From the NCBI RefSeq assembly GCF_900230285.1, contig NZ_OCNK01000001.1:744001-808000 (forward strand): a DNA stretch of 64,000 nucleotides, read 5' to 3'. Below are positions 40,967 to 49,816 of this stretch, piece after piece (the stretch's first letter is position 1; every line of letters begins with the position of its first letter). The translations under genes were made by a program, and so were the position numbers. The stretch is from Blastococcus haudaquaticus. GTDB lineage: Bacteria; Actinomycetota; Actinomycetes; Mycobacteriales; Geodermatophilaceae. The notes below the pieces were generated by a model. The model was not told the DNA's origin, searched no databases, and worked only from the letters and a program-made list of their open reading frames with translations.

Positions 40967-42478
40967 TCAGGTCGCCGTCATGAGCTCCGCGGCCCGCTCG
41001 CCCAGCATCACCGCGGTCGCCGCCGGCCCGCGCGAGGTCACCTGGGGCATGACGGAGGTGTCGACGACCCGCAGCCCGGCCACTCCGCGGACCCGCAGGT
41101 GCTGGTCCACCACCGCTGTCCCGTCCTCGTCCCGGCCCATGCGGGCGGTGCCGGCGAGGTGCACGGCGGTGGTCAGGCGTTCCCGGATCCAGCCGTCGAG
41201 CGCCTCGTCGGCGTCCAGCACCGGTCCGGGGAGCCCGCTGCCCGGAGCGAGCATCGGCGCGAGCGCCGGACTGCGCAGGAGCGCCACGGCCAGCCGCACG
41301 CCCTCGCGCAGCCGCCGCCGGTCGGCCTCCTCGCTCAGGTACCGGTGCTCCAGGCGGATCCGCCCGTCGGGGGCGAGGGACACCCGTCCCCGGCTGTCCT
41401 CGCGCTGCAGGCCCACCCCGACGAGCAGTTCGTCCTGGTGCGGGCCGGCCGGGGCGCCGGTGATCCGGCTGAACGGCGTGAGCCACGGCAGGACCTCCAG
41501 GTCCCCCGGCGCCGTCGCCCCTTGCGAGGTCGCGTGCAGGACGCCGTGCAGGGGCAGCCCGGCGGGCAGCGGCCGGAGCGGGCGGAACGGCACGTAGACC
41601 TGCGGGTGGTCAGACGCGCCGGCGCCCACTCCCGGGACGTCGGCCACGACGGGCAGGCCGGCGGCGCGGAGGTCGTCCGCGGGGCCGATGCCCGAGCGGA
41701 GCAGCAGGGACGGCGACCCCACCGCACCGGCCGCCAGCACCACCTCCGCGGCGCGGACGGTGCCGTCGGCGGTCCGTACGCCCACGGCGCGGCCGCCCTC
41801 CACCACCACCCGGTGCACGGTGACCCCGCCGCGCACGGTCAGCCCCGGCAGACCGCGGCGGGGCGAGAGGTAGGCCATGGCGGTGTTCACCCGCATGCCG
41901 CCGGCCACGTTGAGCGGTACCGGCCCGTAGCCCGGCGGGCCGTCGGCGTTCTTGTCCGGCTCGGCGGCGTGCCCCTGCTCGCCGGCCGCGGCCGCGAAGG
42001 CGTCGGCCAGGGGGTGCCCCTCCCCCGGGCGCCGGACCGGGACCGGACCGTCCGCCCCGTGGCCGGGGCGGTCGCCGAAGTCCGCGTCGGCCTCGAGCCG
42101 GCGGAAGGCGGGCAGGACGGCGTCGAAGGACCACAGGTCGTTCCCGGCGGCCGCCCAGCCGTCGAGGTCGGCACGGGTGGCGCGGATGAAGGAGCAGGCG
42201 TTGAGGGCGCTGGAGCCGCCGACGACCCGCCCGCGCGGGACGCCCACGACCCGACCCGGGAACAGCTCCACCGGGACGTCCCAGTTCGCCTCGTGCCCGG
42301 GCGCCGCCGCGCGCATCGTCGCGGCGTCCCGAAGCTCGGCCGGGAAGTCGGCCGGTTCCCGGTGGTCGGCGCCGGCCTCGAGCAGCAGCACCCGCCGGCC
42401 GGTATCGGCGAGCCGGGCGGCCAGCGCGCAGCCCGACGTGCCCGCCCCGACGACGACGACGTCCCAGTCCTCAGCCAC
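40967..42478 (-). CDS. GMC-family oxidoreductase
   Basis: A 503-residue FAD-dependent oxidoreductase of the glucose-methanol-choline family. The N-terminus has VVVVGAGTSGCALAARLAD (residues ~7-25) with EAGADHREPADFP; GRVVGGSSALNACSFIRA is the GMC signature 1 region and VLAAGAVGSPSLLLRSGIGP signature 2. The C-terminal HLAGTARMG and LRVVDTSVMPQVTSRGPAATAVMLGE blocks hold the active-site His region. It should oxidise an alcohol to an aldehyde or ketone. The last three genes of the operon are MBL hydrolase, AMP ligase and this one; GTG 42478 overlaps the ligase by 8 nt. Confidence 0.88.
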   Translation of the reverse strand: MAEDWDVVVVGAGTSGCALAARLADTGRRVLLLEAGADHREPADFPAELRDAATMRAAAPGHEANWDVPVELFPGRVVGVPRGRVVGGSSALNACSFIRATRADLDGWAAAGNDLWSFDAVLPAFRRLEADADFGDRPGHGADGPVPVRRPGEGHPLADAFAAAAGEQGHAAEPDKNADGPPGYGPVPLNVAGGMRVNTAMAYLSPRRGLPGLTVRGGVTVHRVVVEGGRAVGVRTADGTVRAAEVVLAAGAVGSPSLLLRSGIGPADDLRAAGLPVVADVPGVGAGASDHPQVYVPFRPLRPLPAGLPLHGVLHATSQGATAPGDLEVLPWLTPFSRITGAPAGPHQDELLVGVGLQREDSRGRVSLAPDGRIRLEHRYLSEEADRRRLREGVRLAVALLRSPALAPMLAPGSGLPGPVLDADEALDGWIRERLTTAVHLAGTARMGRDEDGTAVVDQHLRVRGVAGLRVVDTSVMPQVTSRGPAATAVMLGERAAELMTAT

Positions 42479-43802
42479 CGGCCAGGCCCAGCACCCCGGG
42501 CAGGTCCAGCCGGCGCACCTTGCCGGTCGAGGTGCGGGGCAGCTCCGCCAGCGGGTGCAGCGCCTTGGGCCGTTTGGACCCGGCCAGCCGCTCCCGGGCC
42601 CACGCCGCCAGCTCCGCCGGATCGGCGGTGCCGACGTAGGCGGCCACCACGCGCTGACCCCAGTCGTCGTCCGGGACGCCGAACACCGCGCTCTCGACCA
42701 CGTCCGGATGCGCGTCCAGCACGGCCTCGACCTCGGCGGGGTAGACGTTCACGCCCCCGGAAATGACGAGGTCCTCGCGCCGGCCGTCGAGCCACACCAC
42801 GCCGTCGTCGTCCACCCGGCCCAGGTCGCCGACGGTGACCAGGTCGCCGCGCCACGCGGCCGCGGTCTTCTCGGGCGCCCGCCAGTACTCGAACCGCGCC
42901 CACGGCGGCACCGCGCACCACAGCTGACCGCTGTCGTCGGTCTCCAGCCGGCGACCGGGGCGCGCCCGGCCGACGCTGCCGGGGTGCGCGAGCCAGTCCT
43001 CCGGCGGGCACACGGTGAACTGGGCCTCGGTGGAGCCGTAGAACTCCCACACGCTGCCGTCGGGGAGGGCCTCCAGGACGGCGTGCTTGAGCGGGGCCGG
43101 GCAGGGCGCGCCGGCGTGCACGAGACGCCGGAAGGAGGACCAGTCCACCGGGTGGGCTGCGGTACGGCCATGGGAGAGCAGCCGCTGCAGATGGGTGGGC
43201 ACGCAGAACGTCGTCGTCGGGCGGAGGGTCGTGATCGCCTCGGCCGCGCGGGCGACGTCGAAGGGCCCCGGCAGCAGCACCTCGCCGCCGGCCAGCAGCG
43301 TGTGGATCGCGAACCGCAGCGGCGCGCTGTGGTGCAGCGGCGAGAGCACGAGGTGCCGGTCGTGCGGCCCGAAGTCCCAGAGGGCGATCTCCTCCGCGGC
43401 GAGCGCGCGGGCGTCGTCCTCGGCCAGGACGCCCGACCAGACGCCCTTGCGCCGTCCCGTCGTCCCGGACGTGTAGTGCATGGGGCGGGCCAGGGGCACG
43501 TCGGCCAGCTCCACCTCGTCGGTCCCGGTGAGCAGCCGGCCCGGTTCCGTGCCGACGTCGAGGGCGGGGTCGGCGTCCTCGGCCAGGGCAGCCCGCTCGG
43601 ACGCCGGGAGCCCCGAATCCAGGACCACGGGCACGACGCCGGTGCGCAGCGCGCCGAGGACCACCGCCAGCAGGGCGGGCGAAGCGGCCGCGGAGACCAG
43701 CAACCGGTCCCCGGGGCGCACGCCCGAGCCGGCCAGCGCGGCGGCGGCCCGCCGCTGGTCCCGCTCGCTGTCGGCGGCAGCGAGGACGGGGACGTCGCTC
43801 AT
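42471..43802 (-). CDS. AMP-dependent acyl-CoA synthetase/ligase (short form)
   Basis: A 443-residue ANL-superfamily ligase. Core motifs are present: MHYTSGTTGRRKGV (A3), FYGSTEAQF (A5), GDLGRVDDDG (A7), GRREDLVISGGVNVYPAEVE (A8), and PRTSTGKVRR with the catalytic Lys (A10). It is about 80-100 residues shorter than normal at the N-terminus. It should activate a carboxylic acid as acyl-AMP and then acyl-CoA. ATG 43802 overlaps the upstream MBL gene by 4 nt (ATGA). The acid is not known. Confidence 0.88.
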   Translation of the reverse strand: MSDVPVLAAADSERDQRRAAAALAGSGVRPGDRLLVSAAASPALLAVVLGALRTGVVPVVLDSGLPASERAALAEDADPALDVGTEPGRLLTGTDEVELADVPLARPMHYTSGTTGRRKGVWSGVLAEDDARALAAEEIALWDFGPHDRHLVLSPLHHSAPLRFAIHTLLAGGEVLLPGPFDVARAAEAITTLRPTTTFCVPTHLQRLLSHGRTAAHPVDWSSFRRLVHAGAPCPAPLKHAVLEALPDGSVWEFYGSTEAQFTVCPPEDWLAHPGSVGRARPGRRLETDDSGQLWCAVPPWARFEYWRAPEKTAAAWRGDLVTVGDLGRVDDDGVVWLDGRREDLVISGGVNVYPAEVEAVLDAHPDVVESAVFGVPDDDWGQRVVAAYVGTADPAELAAWARERLAGSKRPKALHPLAELPRTSTGKVRRLDLPGVLGLAGG

Positions 43803-44668
43803 GCCAGGCGGACCGCGTCGCCCGTCGCGGTCTCGATCCGCCCCTCCCCCTGCAGCTTGGCGAGCGTCGCCCGGGTCGACTGCGTCGCGGCCGGCCACAG
43901 CCGCTGCGGGACCTCGGCGTAGACGGTGGCGACGAGCTCCTCGACGGTCCGCGCCCCGCCCGCGAGTGCCGTCAGCAGCTGGTGCTCCCGGAAGGCGCGG
44001 TGCGCGAGGTAGTACTCCAGGACCGCGCCCGGGTCCTCGGTCAGCTCCGGCCCGTGCCCGCAGTAGAGGGCGCTGGGGCCGAGGTCGTGGACCCGTCGGA
44101 GGGACTCCAGGTAGGCGACGACGTCCCCCTCCGGGTGGGTGACCACCGAGGTCCCGCGGCCGAGGACGTGGTCCCCGACGAGCACGGCCCCCGACTCCAG
44201 CCGGAAGGCGAGGTGGTCGCGGGTGTGCCCGGGGGTGGCGACGACGCCGATCGTCGTGCCCGCCAGGTCCAGGCGCGCCCCGTGGTCGAGGACCCGCCCG
44301 TCCGCGCCGGCCACGGTGGCGTCGCCCGCGGCGACCGGGGCGCCGAAGTGCGCTCCCCAGGGCAGGGCCGCCTCGGCATGGTCCCCGTGGTGGTGGGTGA
44401 CCAGGACCGCGACGCAGCGGGCGTCCCGCGCCGCGAGCGCCGTCTCGACCGCGGCCAGGTGCGCCGGGTCGTCCGGCCCCGGGTCGACGAGGACCGCCTG
44501 GCCGCTGCCGGGCGCCCCGACGACGTAGGTGTTGGTGCCGTCGAGCGTCATGCCGGACGGGTTCGGTGCCAGGACGCGAGTGACCAGGGGCTCCAGGTCG
44601 GCCGTCCGCGGGAGCTCCCCGGGGACGGGAAGTCCCCACGTCGCGCGCGGGTCGGCCGGGGCGTCCAC
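43799..44668 (-). CDS. MBL-fold metallohydrolase, LACTB2-like
   Basis: A 289-residue metallo-beta-lactamase-fold protein. The metal motif is LVTHHHGDHAEAALPW; ATPGHTRDHLAF and LVGDHVLG give the other ligands, with YCGHGP near the end. The last ~60 residues are a winged-helix tail (LAGGARTVEELVATVYAEVP), as in LACTB2/RNase Z-like proteins. It may hydrolyse a thioester or an RNA; the operon context with a CoA ligase favours a thioester, as an inference. GTG 44668 is chosen because TAGCGT lies 7 nt upstream, making it leaderless. Confidence 0.85.
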   Translation of the reverse strand: MDAPADPRATWGLPVPGELPRTADLEPLVTRVLAPNPSGMTLDGTNTYVVGAPGSGQAVLVDPGPDDPAHLAAVETALAARDARCVAVLVTHHHGDHAEAALPWGAHFGAPVAAGDATVAGADGRVLDHGARLDLAGTTIGVVATPGHTRDHLAFRLESGAVLVGDHVLGRGTSVVTHPEGDVVAYLESLRRVHDLGPSALYCGHGPELTEDPGAVLEYYLAHRAFREHQLLTALAGGARTVEELVATVYAEVPQRLWPAATQSTRATLAKLQGEGRIETATGDAVRLA

Positions 44669-44675
44669 GCCCGGC

Positions 44676-44681
44676 ACGCTA
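44676..44681 (-). promoter_or_regulatory. -10 element of the MBL/ligase/GMC operon
   Basis: TAGCGT on the minus strand, then 7 nt, then GTG 44668. It faces the -10 of the divergent lipoprotein gene 35 bp away. Confidence 0.5.
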
Positions 44682-44715
44682 ACCCGTGCCGCTGCGCGGC
44701 GTCGCATCCGGCGGT

Positions 44716-44721
44716 TAGCCT
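44716..44721 (+). promoter_or_regulatory. -10 element of the lipoprotein gene
   Basis: TAGCCT is followed by 7 nt and ATG 44729. With the facing element at 44676-44681 it makes a compact divergent promoter. Confidence 0.5.
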
Positions 44722-44728
44722 CGCGCTC

Positions 44729-45247
44729 ATGCGTCGATCCCTCACCGTGTGCCGCAGCGGGCTCTCCCTCGCCGCCGCCGTCGTCCTGCTCACCGCCTGC
44801 GGCGGCTCCGACGGCGAGGACGCGGCGTCCTCGGAGTCCAGCGAGGCGAGCTCGAGCGCGGCCGAGACCTCGGCCGGCGCATCCGACTCGGAGTTCTGCA
44901 CGGAGGCCGCCGACCTGCAGGAGCAGATCAGCTCCACGTTCACCGGCCAGTCCGACCCGAACACGCTGCCCACGGTGCTCTCGGCCGCGGCGGAGCAGAT
45001 CCGCGAGATCGAGCCGCCCGCCGAGCTGGAGGCGGACTGGACCACGTTCGGCGACGGGATCGAGCAGGTCGCGGAGGCGGCGAGCGCGGTGGACTTCAAC
45101 GACCCGAACGCCGTGGCCGGGTTCCAGCAGGAGATCGCCGGGCTGCAGGCCGGATTCGGCGAGGCGTTCACGAACGTCGACACCTACCTGAGCGAGGAGT
45201 GCGGCATCGGCACCGACGCCACCGACCCCGCGGCTCCGACCAGCTGA
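44729..45247 (+). CDS. Lipoprotein of unknown function
   Basis: A 172-residue lipoprotein. The signal SGLSLAAAVVLLTACGG holds the lipobox LTAC. A Ser/Ala/Glu-rich linker (residues ~25-55) is followed by an all-helical domain with DSEFCTEAADLQEQIS, EIEPPAELEADW and a Cys near the C-terminus (EECGIG) that may pair with the first. Similar small helical lipoproteins occur across actinobacteria without an assigned role. It is leaderless from the -10 at 44716 and ends at a terminator. Confidence 0.75.
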   Translation: MRRSLTVCRSGLSLAAAVVLLTACGGSDGEDAASSESSEASSSAAETSAGASDSEFCTEAADLQEQISSTFTGQSDPNTLPTVLSAAAEQIREIEPPAELEADWTTFGDGIEQVAEAASAVDFNDPNAVAGFQQEIAGLQAGFGEAFTNVDTYLSEECGIGTDATDPAAPTS

Positions 45248-45250
45248 TCC

Positions 45251-45279
45251 CGAGCGGGCCCCCGCACGGGGCCCGCTCG
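45251..45279 (+). terminator. Bidirectional terminator
   Basis: CGAGCGGGCCCC and GGGGCCCGCTCG pair perfectly over 12 bp with a 5-nt loop, between the lipoprotein gene and the convergent M23 peptidase gene. Confidence 0.8.
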
Positions 45280-45300
45280 GAGCGGGAGGGGTCCTTCCCC

Positions 45301-46695
45301 TCAGCAGCCCGAGACGCCGACCCCGCGGGCGCGGAGCCAGGGCATGGGGTTGACGTGCCCGCTGTGCAGCTGGCCGTTGGGGTGCACCTCGAAGTGCAGG
45401 TGCGGGCCGGTGGACTGGCCCCGGTTGCCGACCTCGGCAATCCGTTCGCCGGCGTCCACCCGGTCACCGGCGCTCACGAACTCCCGGTTGACGTGGCCGT
45501 ACACGGTGACGGCCCCGTCGTTCCCGCGGATGTAGAGCGCCAGCCCGAAGCCGGTCGCCGGACCGCTGCGGACGACGACGCCGGAAGTGGCCGCGTAGAT
45601 CGGCGTGCCGATGGGGGCCGCGACGTCGACCCCGCCGTGCAGCGCGCCCCACCGGACGCCGAAGCAGCTGGAGATCCGGCCGGACGTGGGGAAGACGTAC
45701 GCGCCCGAGCCGCCGCCGGAGACCCCGCCGCCTCCCGAGGAGCCGCCACCACCCGACGAGCCGCCTCCTCCGCGCACGGCGGCCGCCTCCTGGGCGGCGC
45801 GGGCGGCGGCAGCGGCCGCGGCGCGGGCCGCAGCCTCCTCCTCCGCCCGGCGCTGGCTGTCCCACTGCTGGAAGGCGTCGCGCGCGCCCTGCAGCTGGAG
45901 CAACTGGATCTGGGCGGCCTGCAGCTGCGCCTCGTAGCCGGCCTTCTGCACGGCCACCTGCTCGTAGGCACCCTGCTGGGCGGCCAGCTGCTGGTCGGCC
46001 TCTTCCTTGGCGGCCTCGGCGGCGTCCTCGGCCGCGGCCATCTCGTCCCGCGCGGCGCGGGCGGCGGAGTCGGCGTTGGCCTGACGGACCTTCGCCACCT
46101 CGAGCTCGCCCAGCACGTCGAGCTGGTTGTCGGCCACGTAGTCGAGCATCGCGGCGCGCTGGATGAGCTCGCCGGGGCCGGCGGAGTCCAGGAGGGCCGC
46201 CGTCGTGCTCAGCTTCGGGCCCTGCATGTAGCTGTCCCGGGAGAAGAGCGCGATGCGCGCCTCCGCCGCCGAGACCGCGACGGCGGCCTCCTGCAGCTGG
46301 GCAGCGGCGACGTCCGCGGCCTCCTGCGCCTGCAGGAGGGCCTCCTCGGCCTGCAGGTAGGCGGTGCCGGCGGCCTCGGCGAGGTGCCCGACGCGCTCCA
46401 GCTCGGCCTCCGCGCTGGCGACGAGCGCGGCGATCCGGCCCACCTCCGCCGCGGCGGCGTCTTGCTGGGCCCGCGCGGCACCCAGCTGGCCGTCGGTCGG
46501 GTTGGGCGGCGGCGGTGGGGCGGCGACGGAGGGGCCGGCCGTGCCGAGGAGCAGCCCGCTCAGCACGGCGCCGGTCAGGACGGTGACGAGGACGGCACGG
46601 GCGGGACGGGCCGGGCGGCCCGCGACCGGCCGACGGGAGCGAGAGCTCCCGGGGACCGCCGGAGTCGCCGGTCCGGACGGACGGCGCTGGAACAT
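45301..46695 (-). CDS. Peptidoglycan endopeptidase, M23 family, with coiled-coil region
   Basis: A 464-residue exported protein. The signal sequence lies near residues 30-56. A long Ala/Glu/Gln-rich coiled coil covers ~70-300, as in EnvC/RipA-type hydrolases where it regulates the enzyme. A Gly/Ser linker leads to the M23 (LytM) domain: GVRWGALHGGVDVAAPIGTP with the first His-x3-Asp, and GPHLHFEVHPNG with the HxH pair, so all zinc ligands are present. It should cleave peptide cross-links of peptidoglycan. ATG 46695 has AGGGAG about 7 nt upstream. Its leader carries a stable hairpin. Confidence 0.88.
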   Translation of the reverse strand: MFQRRPSGPATPAVPGSSRSRRPVAGRPARPARAVLVTVLTGAVLSGLLLGTAGPSVAAPPPPPNPTDGQLGAARAQQDAAAAEVGRIAALVASAEAELERVGHLAEAAGTAYLQAEEALLQAQEAADVAAAQLQEAAVAVSAAEARIALFSRDSYMQGPKLSTTAALLDSAGPGELIQRAAMLDYVADNQLDVLGELEVAKVRQANADSAARAARDEMAAAEDAAEAAKEEADQQLAAQQGAYEQVAVQKAGYEAQLQAAQIQLLQLQGARDAFQQWDSQRRAEEEAAARAAAAAAARAAQEAAAVRGGGGSSGGGGSSGGGGVSGGGSGAYVFPTSGRISSCFGVRWGALHGGVDVAAPIGTPIYAATSGVVVRSGPATGFGLALYIRGNDGAVTVYGHVNREFVSAGDRVDAGERIAEVGNRGQSTGPHLHFEVHPNGQLHSGHVNPMPWLRARGVGVSGC

Positions 46696-46719
46696 GACTC
46701 GCTCCCTGGGGAAGAGGGT

Positions 46720-46746
46720 GGGCATCGAAGGCAGGCGTCGATGCCC
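46720..46746 (-). promoter_or_regulatory. Hairpin in the leader of the M23 peptidase gene
   Basis: GGGCATCGA and TCGATGCCC pair perfectly over 9 bp with a 9-nt loop, about 25 nt before the start codon. It may modulate translation or mRNA stability. I checked for the pattern of a cyclic-di-AMP (ydaO) riboswitch, which often precedes such genes, and did not see it. Confidence 0.4.
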
Positions 46747-46815
46747 AGCGAGAGTCGCAGCATCACCATGAGTCACAAAGGCAACACGCGGAACGGTTGA
46801 CACACTGCAACGAGA

Positions 46816-46830
46816 ACGGTCAGTGACCGT
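46816..46830. promoter_or_regulatory. Palindrome upstream of the M23 peptidase gene
   Basis: ACGGTCA-G-TGACCGT: perfect 7-bp arms about a single base. It lies some 120 bp upstream of the peptidase start and could be a regulator site. Confidence 0.35.
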
Positions 46831-46834
46831 CGCG

Positions 46835-46858
46835 CCACTGTCGGTATGTCGACACTGG
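46835..46858 (-). terminator. Hairpin after the sugar ABC transporter operon
   Basis: CCACTGTCGG and TCGACACTGG pair over 10 positions with one mismatch and one wobble, with a 4-nt loop, directly after the stop of the ABC ATPase gene on the minus strand. Confidence 0.5.
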
Positions 46859-46860
46859 GG

Positions 46861-47727
46861 TCAGGACGTCGGCCGCTCCAGCTCGTGCGCGAGCTGGTCC
46901 AGCTCCGCACCGCCGGCCATCAGGCGGGTGAGCTCGTCGCGGTCCACCTCGCCCTTGGCGAAGGAGCCGAGGCTACGGCCACGGTTCAGCAGCAGGAACC
47001 GGTCGCCCACCGGATAGGCGTGGTGCGGGTTGTGCGTGATCAGGACGACGCCCACCCCGCGGTCGCGCGCCTGGGCGACGTAGCGGAGGACCACCCCCGC
47101 CTGCTTGACCCCCAGTGCCGACGTCGGTTCGTCCAGGATCAGCACCCGCGCCCCGAAGTGCACCGCGCGCGCGATGGCCACCGACTGGCGCTCGCCGCCC
47201 GACAGCGTGCCGACCGGCTGGTCGGGGTCGCGGATGTCGATGCCCATCTCCTGCAGGGCCAGTCGGGTGGTCTCCCGTGCCTGCGCGGCGTCGAACCGAC
47301 GGAAGGGGCCCCGGCCCCGGGTGGGTTCCGCCCCGAGGAAGAAGTTCCGCCAGATGGCCATCAGCGGGATCATCGCCAGGTCCTGGTAGACGGTCGCGAT
47401 GCCCGCGTCGAGCGCCTCGCGCGGAGCGCCGAAGGACACCACCTGTCCGTCGAGCAGCATCTCGCCGCGGTCGGCCCGGTGGACGCCGGAGAGGATCTTG
47501 ATCAGCGTGGACTTCCCGGCGCCGTTGTCGCCGAGCACGCAGGTCACCTCGCCGGCCCGCACCGTGCTGGTGATGCCGTCGAGGGCGATCACCGAGCCGT
47601 AGTCCTTGCCGACGTCGCGCAGCTCGAGCAGGGGCACGCCGGTGTCCCCCGTCGTCGGTGGGCTGGGTGGGGGCGTCATCGGCGGGGTGGGTGGGGAAGT
47701 CATCGGTGGGGTGGGTGGGGAAGTCAT
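46861..47727 (-). CDS. Sugar ABC transporter ATP-binding protein, single-domain (FrcA-like)
   Basis: A 288-residue ATPase with one nucleotide-binding domain, unlike the two-domain RbsA type. Walker A is GDNGAGKST (66-74), the signature [12 protein letters not shown], and Walker [12 protein letters not shown] followed by the switch His in [10 protein letters not shown]. The sequence [20 protein letters not shown] near the end is typical of actinobacterial sugar/inositol importers. The first 24 residues are three 8-residue repeats (MTSPPTPP twice, then MTPPPSPP), giving three in-frame ATG codons. ATG 47727 overlaps the permease stop (ATGA). Confidence 0.9.
   Translation of the reverse strand: MTSPPTPPMTSPPTPPMTPPPSPPTTGDTGVPLLELRDVGKDYGSVIALDGITSTVRAGEVTCVLGDNGAGKSTLIKILSGVHRADRGEMLLDGQVVSFGAPREALDAGIATVYQDLAMIPLMAIWRNFFLGAEPTRGRGPFRRFDAAQARETTRLALQEMGIDIRDPDQPVGTLSGGERQSVAIARAVHFGARVLILDEPTSALGVKQAGVVLRYVAQARDRGVGVVLITHNPHHAYPVGDRFLLLNRGRSLGSFAKGEVDRDELTRLMAGGAELDQLAHELERPTS
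47656..47727 (-). repeat. 24-bp tandem repeat, three units, inside the ABC ATPase gene
   Basis: Three 24-bp units encode [16 protein letters not shown] and MTPPPSPP. Each unit carries an in-frame ATG (47727, 47703, 47679), so the gene has three possible starts. The two upstream units differ by 2 bases. Confidence 0.75.
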
Positions 47728-48797
47728 CGTCTCGCCGCCTCTGCGTAGCGGCGGACCAGCCGGTTGGCCAGCACGGCGAGCAGCAGCATCGCGCCGAGGA
47801 AGAAGTAGAACCAGTCGGCGTCCCAGCGCAGGTACGGGATGCCCAGCTGCGTCATGCCGAAGATCAGCGCCCCGAGCGAGGCGCCGATCGCCGAGCCGAA
47901 GCCGCCGGTGAGGAGGCACCCGCCGATCACGGCGGCCACGATGAAGATGAGCTCCTGGCCGATACCGGTGTTCGCCTGCACCGAGGTGAGGCGCACGGCG
48001 AGCGTGACTCCGACGAACCAGGCCGCCGTCGCCGTCGTCATGAACAGGGTGATGGTGGTGCGCCGCGCCGGCACGCCCACGTTGCGCGCGGCCACCTCGT
48101 CCCCGCCGGTCGCGAACACCCAGTTGCCGAAGCGGGTGCGCAGCAGCACCCAGGTGGCGAGCACGGTGAACAGCACCCACCAGAGGATCGCCACGCGGAA
48201 CTCGGTGCCGGCGATGCTCAGCCGGGACGCGAACAGCCACTCGGCGGCCGCGTACCCGGGGGCGTCGTCGATGCCGCCGACCGTGACCGTGTCGGTGAAG
48301 AACTTGGTCAGCCCCAGGTTCAGGCCCTGCAGCATCAGGAACGTGCCCAGCGTGATGATGAAGCTGGGCAGGCCGGTCCGCGTGACCAGCCAGCCGTTGA
48401 AGAAGCCGATGGCCAGCGCCAGGGCCAGCGAGACGCCGATGGCGACCCAGATGTTCTGGCCGAACTCCACGGCGACGATGCCCACGGTCAGCGCCGTCGT
48501 CCCGGTCATCACCCCGGCCGAGAGGTCGAAGTGCCCACCGATCATCAGGAGAGCGACCGCGACGGCCATGATCCCCAGCGTCGAGGCGGGGTCCAGCCAG
48601 TTGGCGATGCCCCGCGGTGAGCGGAACACCTCCGACTGGACGGCGAAGAACGCGAACACGACGACCGCGCCGATCAGCGCACCGAGCTCGGGCTTGACCA
48701 GCAGCCGGCGCAGCGGGCCGGTGGCGGCGAGCCGCTCGTCGGCCCGCCGTTCGGCCGGGGTCCGCGGCGCCCCGGCGGTGTCCTCCCGCGTACTCAG
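47724..48797 (-). CDS. Sugar ABC transporter permease (probable CTG start)
   Basis: A 357-residue membrane protein of the BPD_transp_2/RbsC group, with about ten hydrophobic segments. [41 protein letters not shown] and [21 protein letters not shown] are the usual landmarks, the last being the ATPase-contact loop. It moves the sugar given by the binding protein at 48794. No ATG, GTG or TTG occurs in the frame before the first helix except far inside the previous gene. CTG 48797-48795 forms a CTGA overlap with the TGA stop of the binding-protein gene, exactly as the ATGA/GTGA overlaps elsewhere, and gives the expected N-terminus [17 protein letters not shown]. Confidence 0.85.
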   Translation of the reverse strand: MSTREDTAGAPRTPAERRADERLAATGPLRRLLVKPELGALIGAVVVFAFFAVQSEVFRSPRGIANWLDPASTLGIMAVAVALLMIGGHFDLSAGVMTGTTALTVGIVAVEFGQNIWVAIGVSLALALAIGFFNGWLVTRTGLPSFIITLGTFLMLQGLNLGLTKFFTDTVTVGGIDDAPGYAAAEWLFASRLSIAGTEFRVAILWWVLFTVLATWVLLRTRFGNWVFATGGDEVAARNVGVPARRTTITLFMTTATAAWFVGVTLAVRLTSVQANTGIGQELIFIVAAVIGGCLLTGGFGSAIGASLGALIFGMTQLGIPYLRWDADWFYFFLGAMLLLAVLANRLVRRYAEAARR

Positions 48798-49798
48798 CGC
48801 GTGCCGGCCGAGGCCAGGTCGGCGATCTCGTCGACGTTGCTCTCGTCGACGATCCCCGGCCCGGTGAGCACCGGCTGGCCGCCGCCGACGGTGTTGAGGT
48901 TCTGCACGTAAAGCTTGAGCATCACGATCGGCAGGTAGCCCTGCTCGTACTGCTGCTGGTCGACGGCGAAGGCGATGTCGCCGGCCTGGATGCCGCTGAT
49001 GACGTCCTGGTCGAGGTCGAACGTGGCGACCTGCGCCTCCGACCCGGCGTCGGTGGCCGCCTCGACCGCCACCGCGGCGACCGCGGAGTTCAGCGTGAGC
49101 ACGGCGTCGATGGTCGGGTCGGCCTGGAGCTGCGAGGCGATCGTCGACTGGGCGCCCTGCAGGTCGTTGATGTCGATCTGCACCGGGGTGACGTCGCTGC
49201 CGAGCCCCTGCGCGGCACCCGAGCAGCGCTGCTCCAGCCCGATGTTGCCGGCCTCGTGCATGACGCACAGCACGTTGGTGGCACCACCGGAGGCCAGCTC
49301 GGCCCCGGCGCCCCGACCGGCGATGGCCTCGTCCTGGCCGACGTGGCCGATGGCCCCGAACGCGGCCGACCGGTCGCCCCCGGAGTTGATGGACACGACC
49401 GGGATGCCCGCCTCCACGGCCGCCTCGACGGAGTCCTGGAGAGCGTCGGGGTTGGCCATCGAGACCACGATGCCGTCGACGTCCTGGTTGACCGCGGCGT
49501 CGATCAGCTGCGCCTGCCGCTGCGGGTCGCCGTCGCTCTGGTAGTCGACGGAGATCCCGAGGTCCTCGCCCGCGGCCTCGGCCCCGTTCTGGACGACGTC
49601 CCAGAAGGCGTCGCCGGCGGAGCCGTGGGTGATGACGGCGAAGCTGAGGTCGCTGCCGCCGCCGTCGCCGCTCGAGCCGCCGCTCCCGCCCGACCCACCC
49701 GAGTCGCCGCCTTCCGTCGTGCACGCGGCGAGGACGAGCGGTGCCGCCACCACGATCGAGAGCAGAGCGATCGCCGAGGAACGGCGGGGTCGGGGCAT
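48794..49798 (-). CDS. Sugar ABC transporter substrate-binding lipoprotein
   Basis: A 334-residue periplasmic-type binding protein (peripla_BP_4). The signal [22 protein letters not shown] has the lipobox LAAC, then a Gly/Ser linker. [40 protein letters not shown] and [20 protein letters not shown] fit RbsB/FrcB-type proteins for ribose, fructose or inositol. Its partners are the permease and ATPase downstream. ATG 49798 has AGGAGG 7 nt upstream. A stable hairpin stands 18 nt upstream of the start. Confidence 0.9.
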   Translation of the reverse strand: MPRPRRSSAIALLSIVVAAPLVLAACTTEGGDSGGSGGSGGSSGDGGGSDLSFAVITHGSAGDAFWDVVQNGAEAAGEDLGISVDYQSDGDPQRQAQLIDAAVNQDVDGIVVSMANPDALQDSVEAAVEAGIPVVSINSGGDRSAAFGAIGHVGQDEAIAGRGAGAELASGGATNVLCVMHEAGNIGLEQRCSGAAQGLGSDVTPVQIDINDLQGAQSTIASQLQADPTIDAVLTLNSAVAAVAVEAATDAGSEAQVATFDLDQDVISGIQAGDIAFAVDQQQYEQGYLPIVMLKLYVQNLNTVGGGQPVLTGPGIVDESNVDEIADLASAGTR

Positions 49799-49816
49799 GG
49801 GAGTCCTCCTGTGCTC

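Noticed and set aside
40967-42478. MftG-type mycofactocin GMC oxidoreductase
   Set aside because: The C-terminal block is similar, but no mycofactocin genes (mftA-F) are near, so the specific name is not given.
46696-46860. Cyclic-di-AMP (ydaO) riboswitch before the M23 gene
   Set aside because: Expected in this gene context, but the conserved ydaO sequence blocks are not seen.
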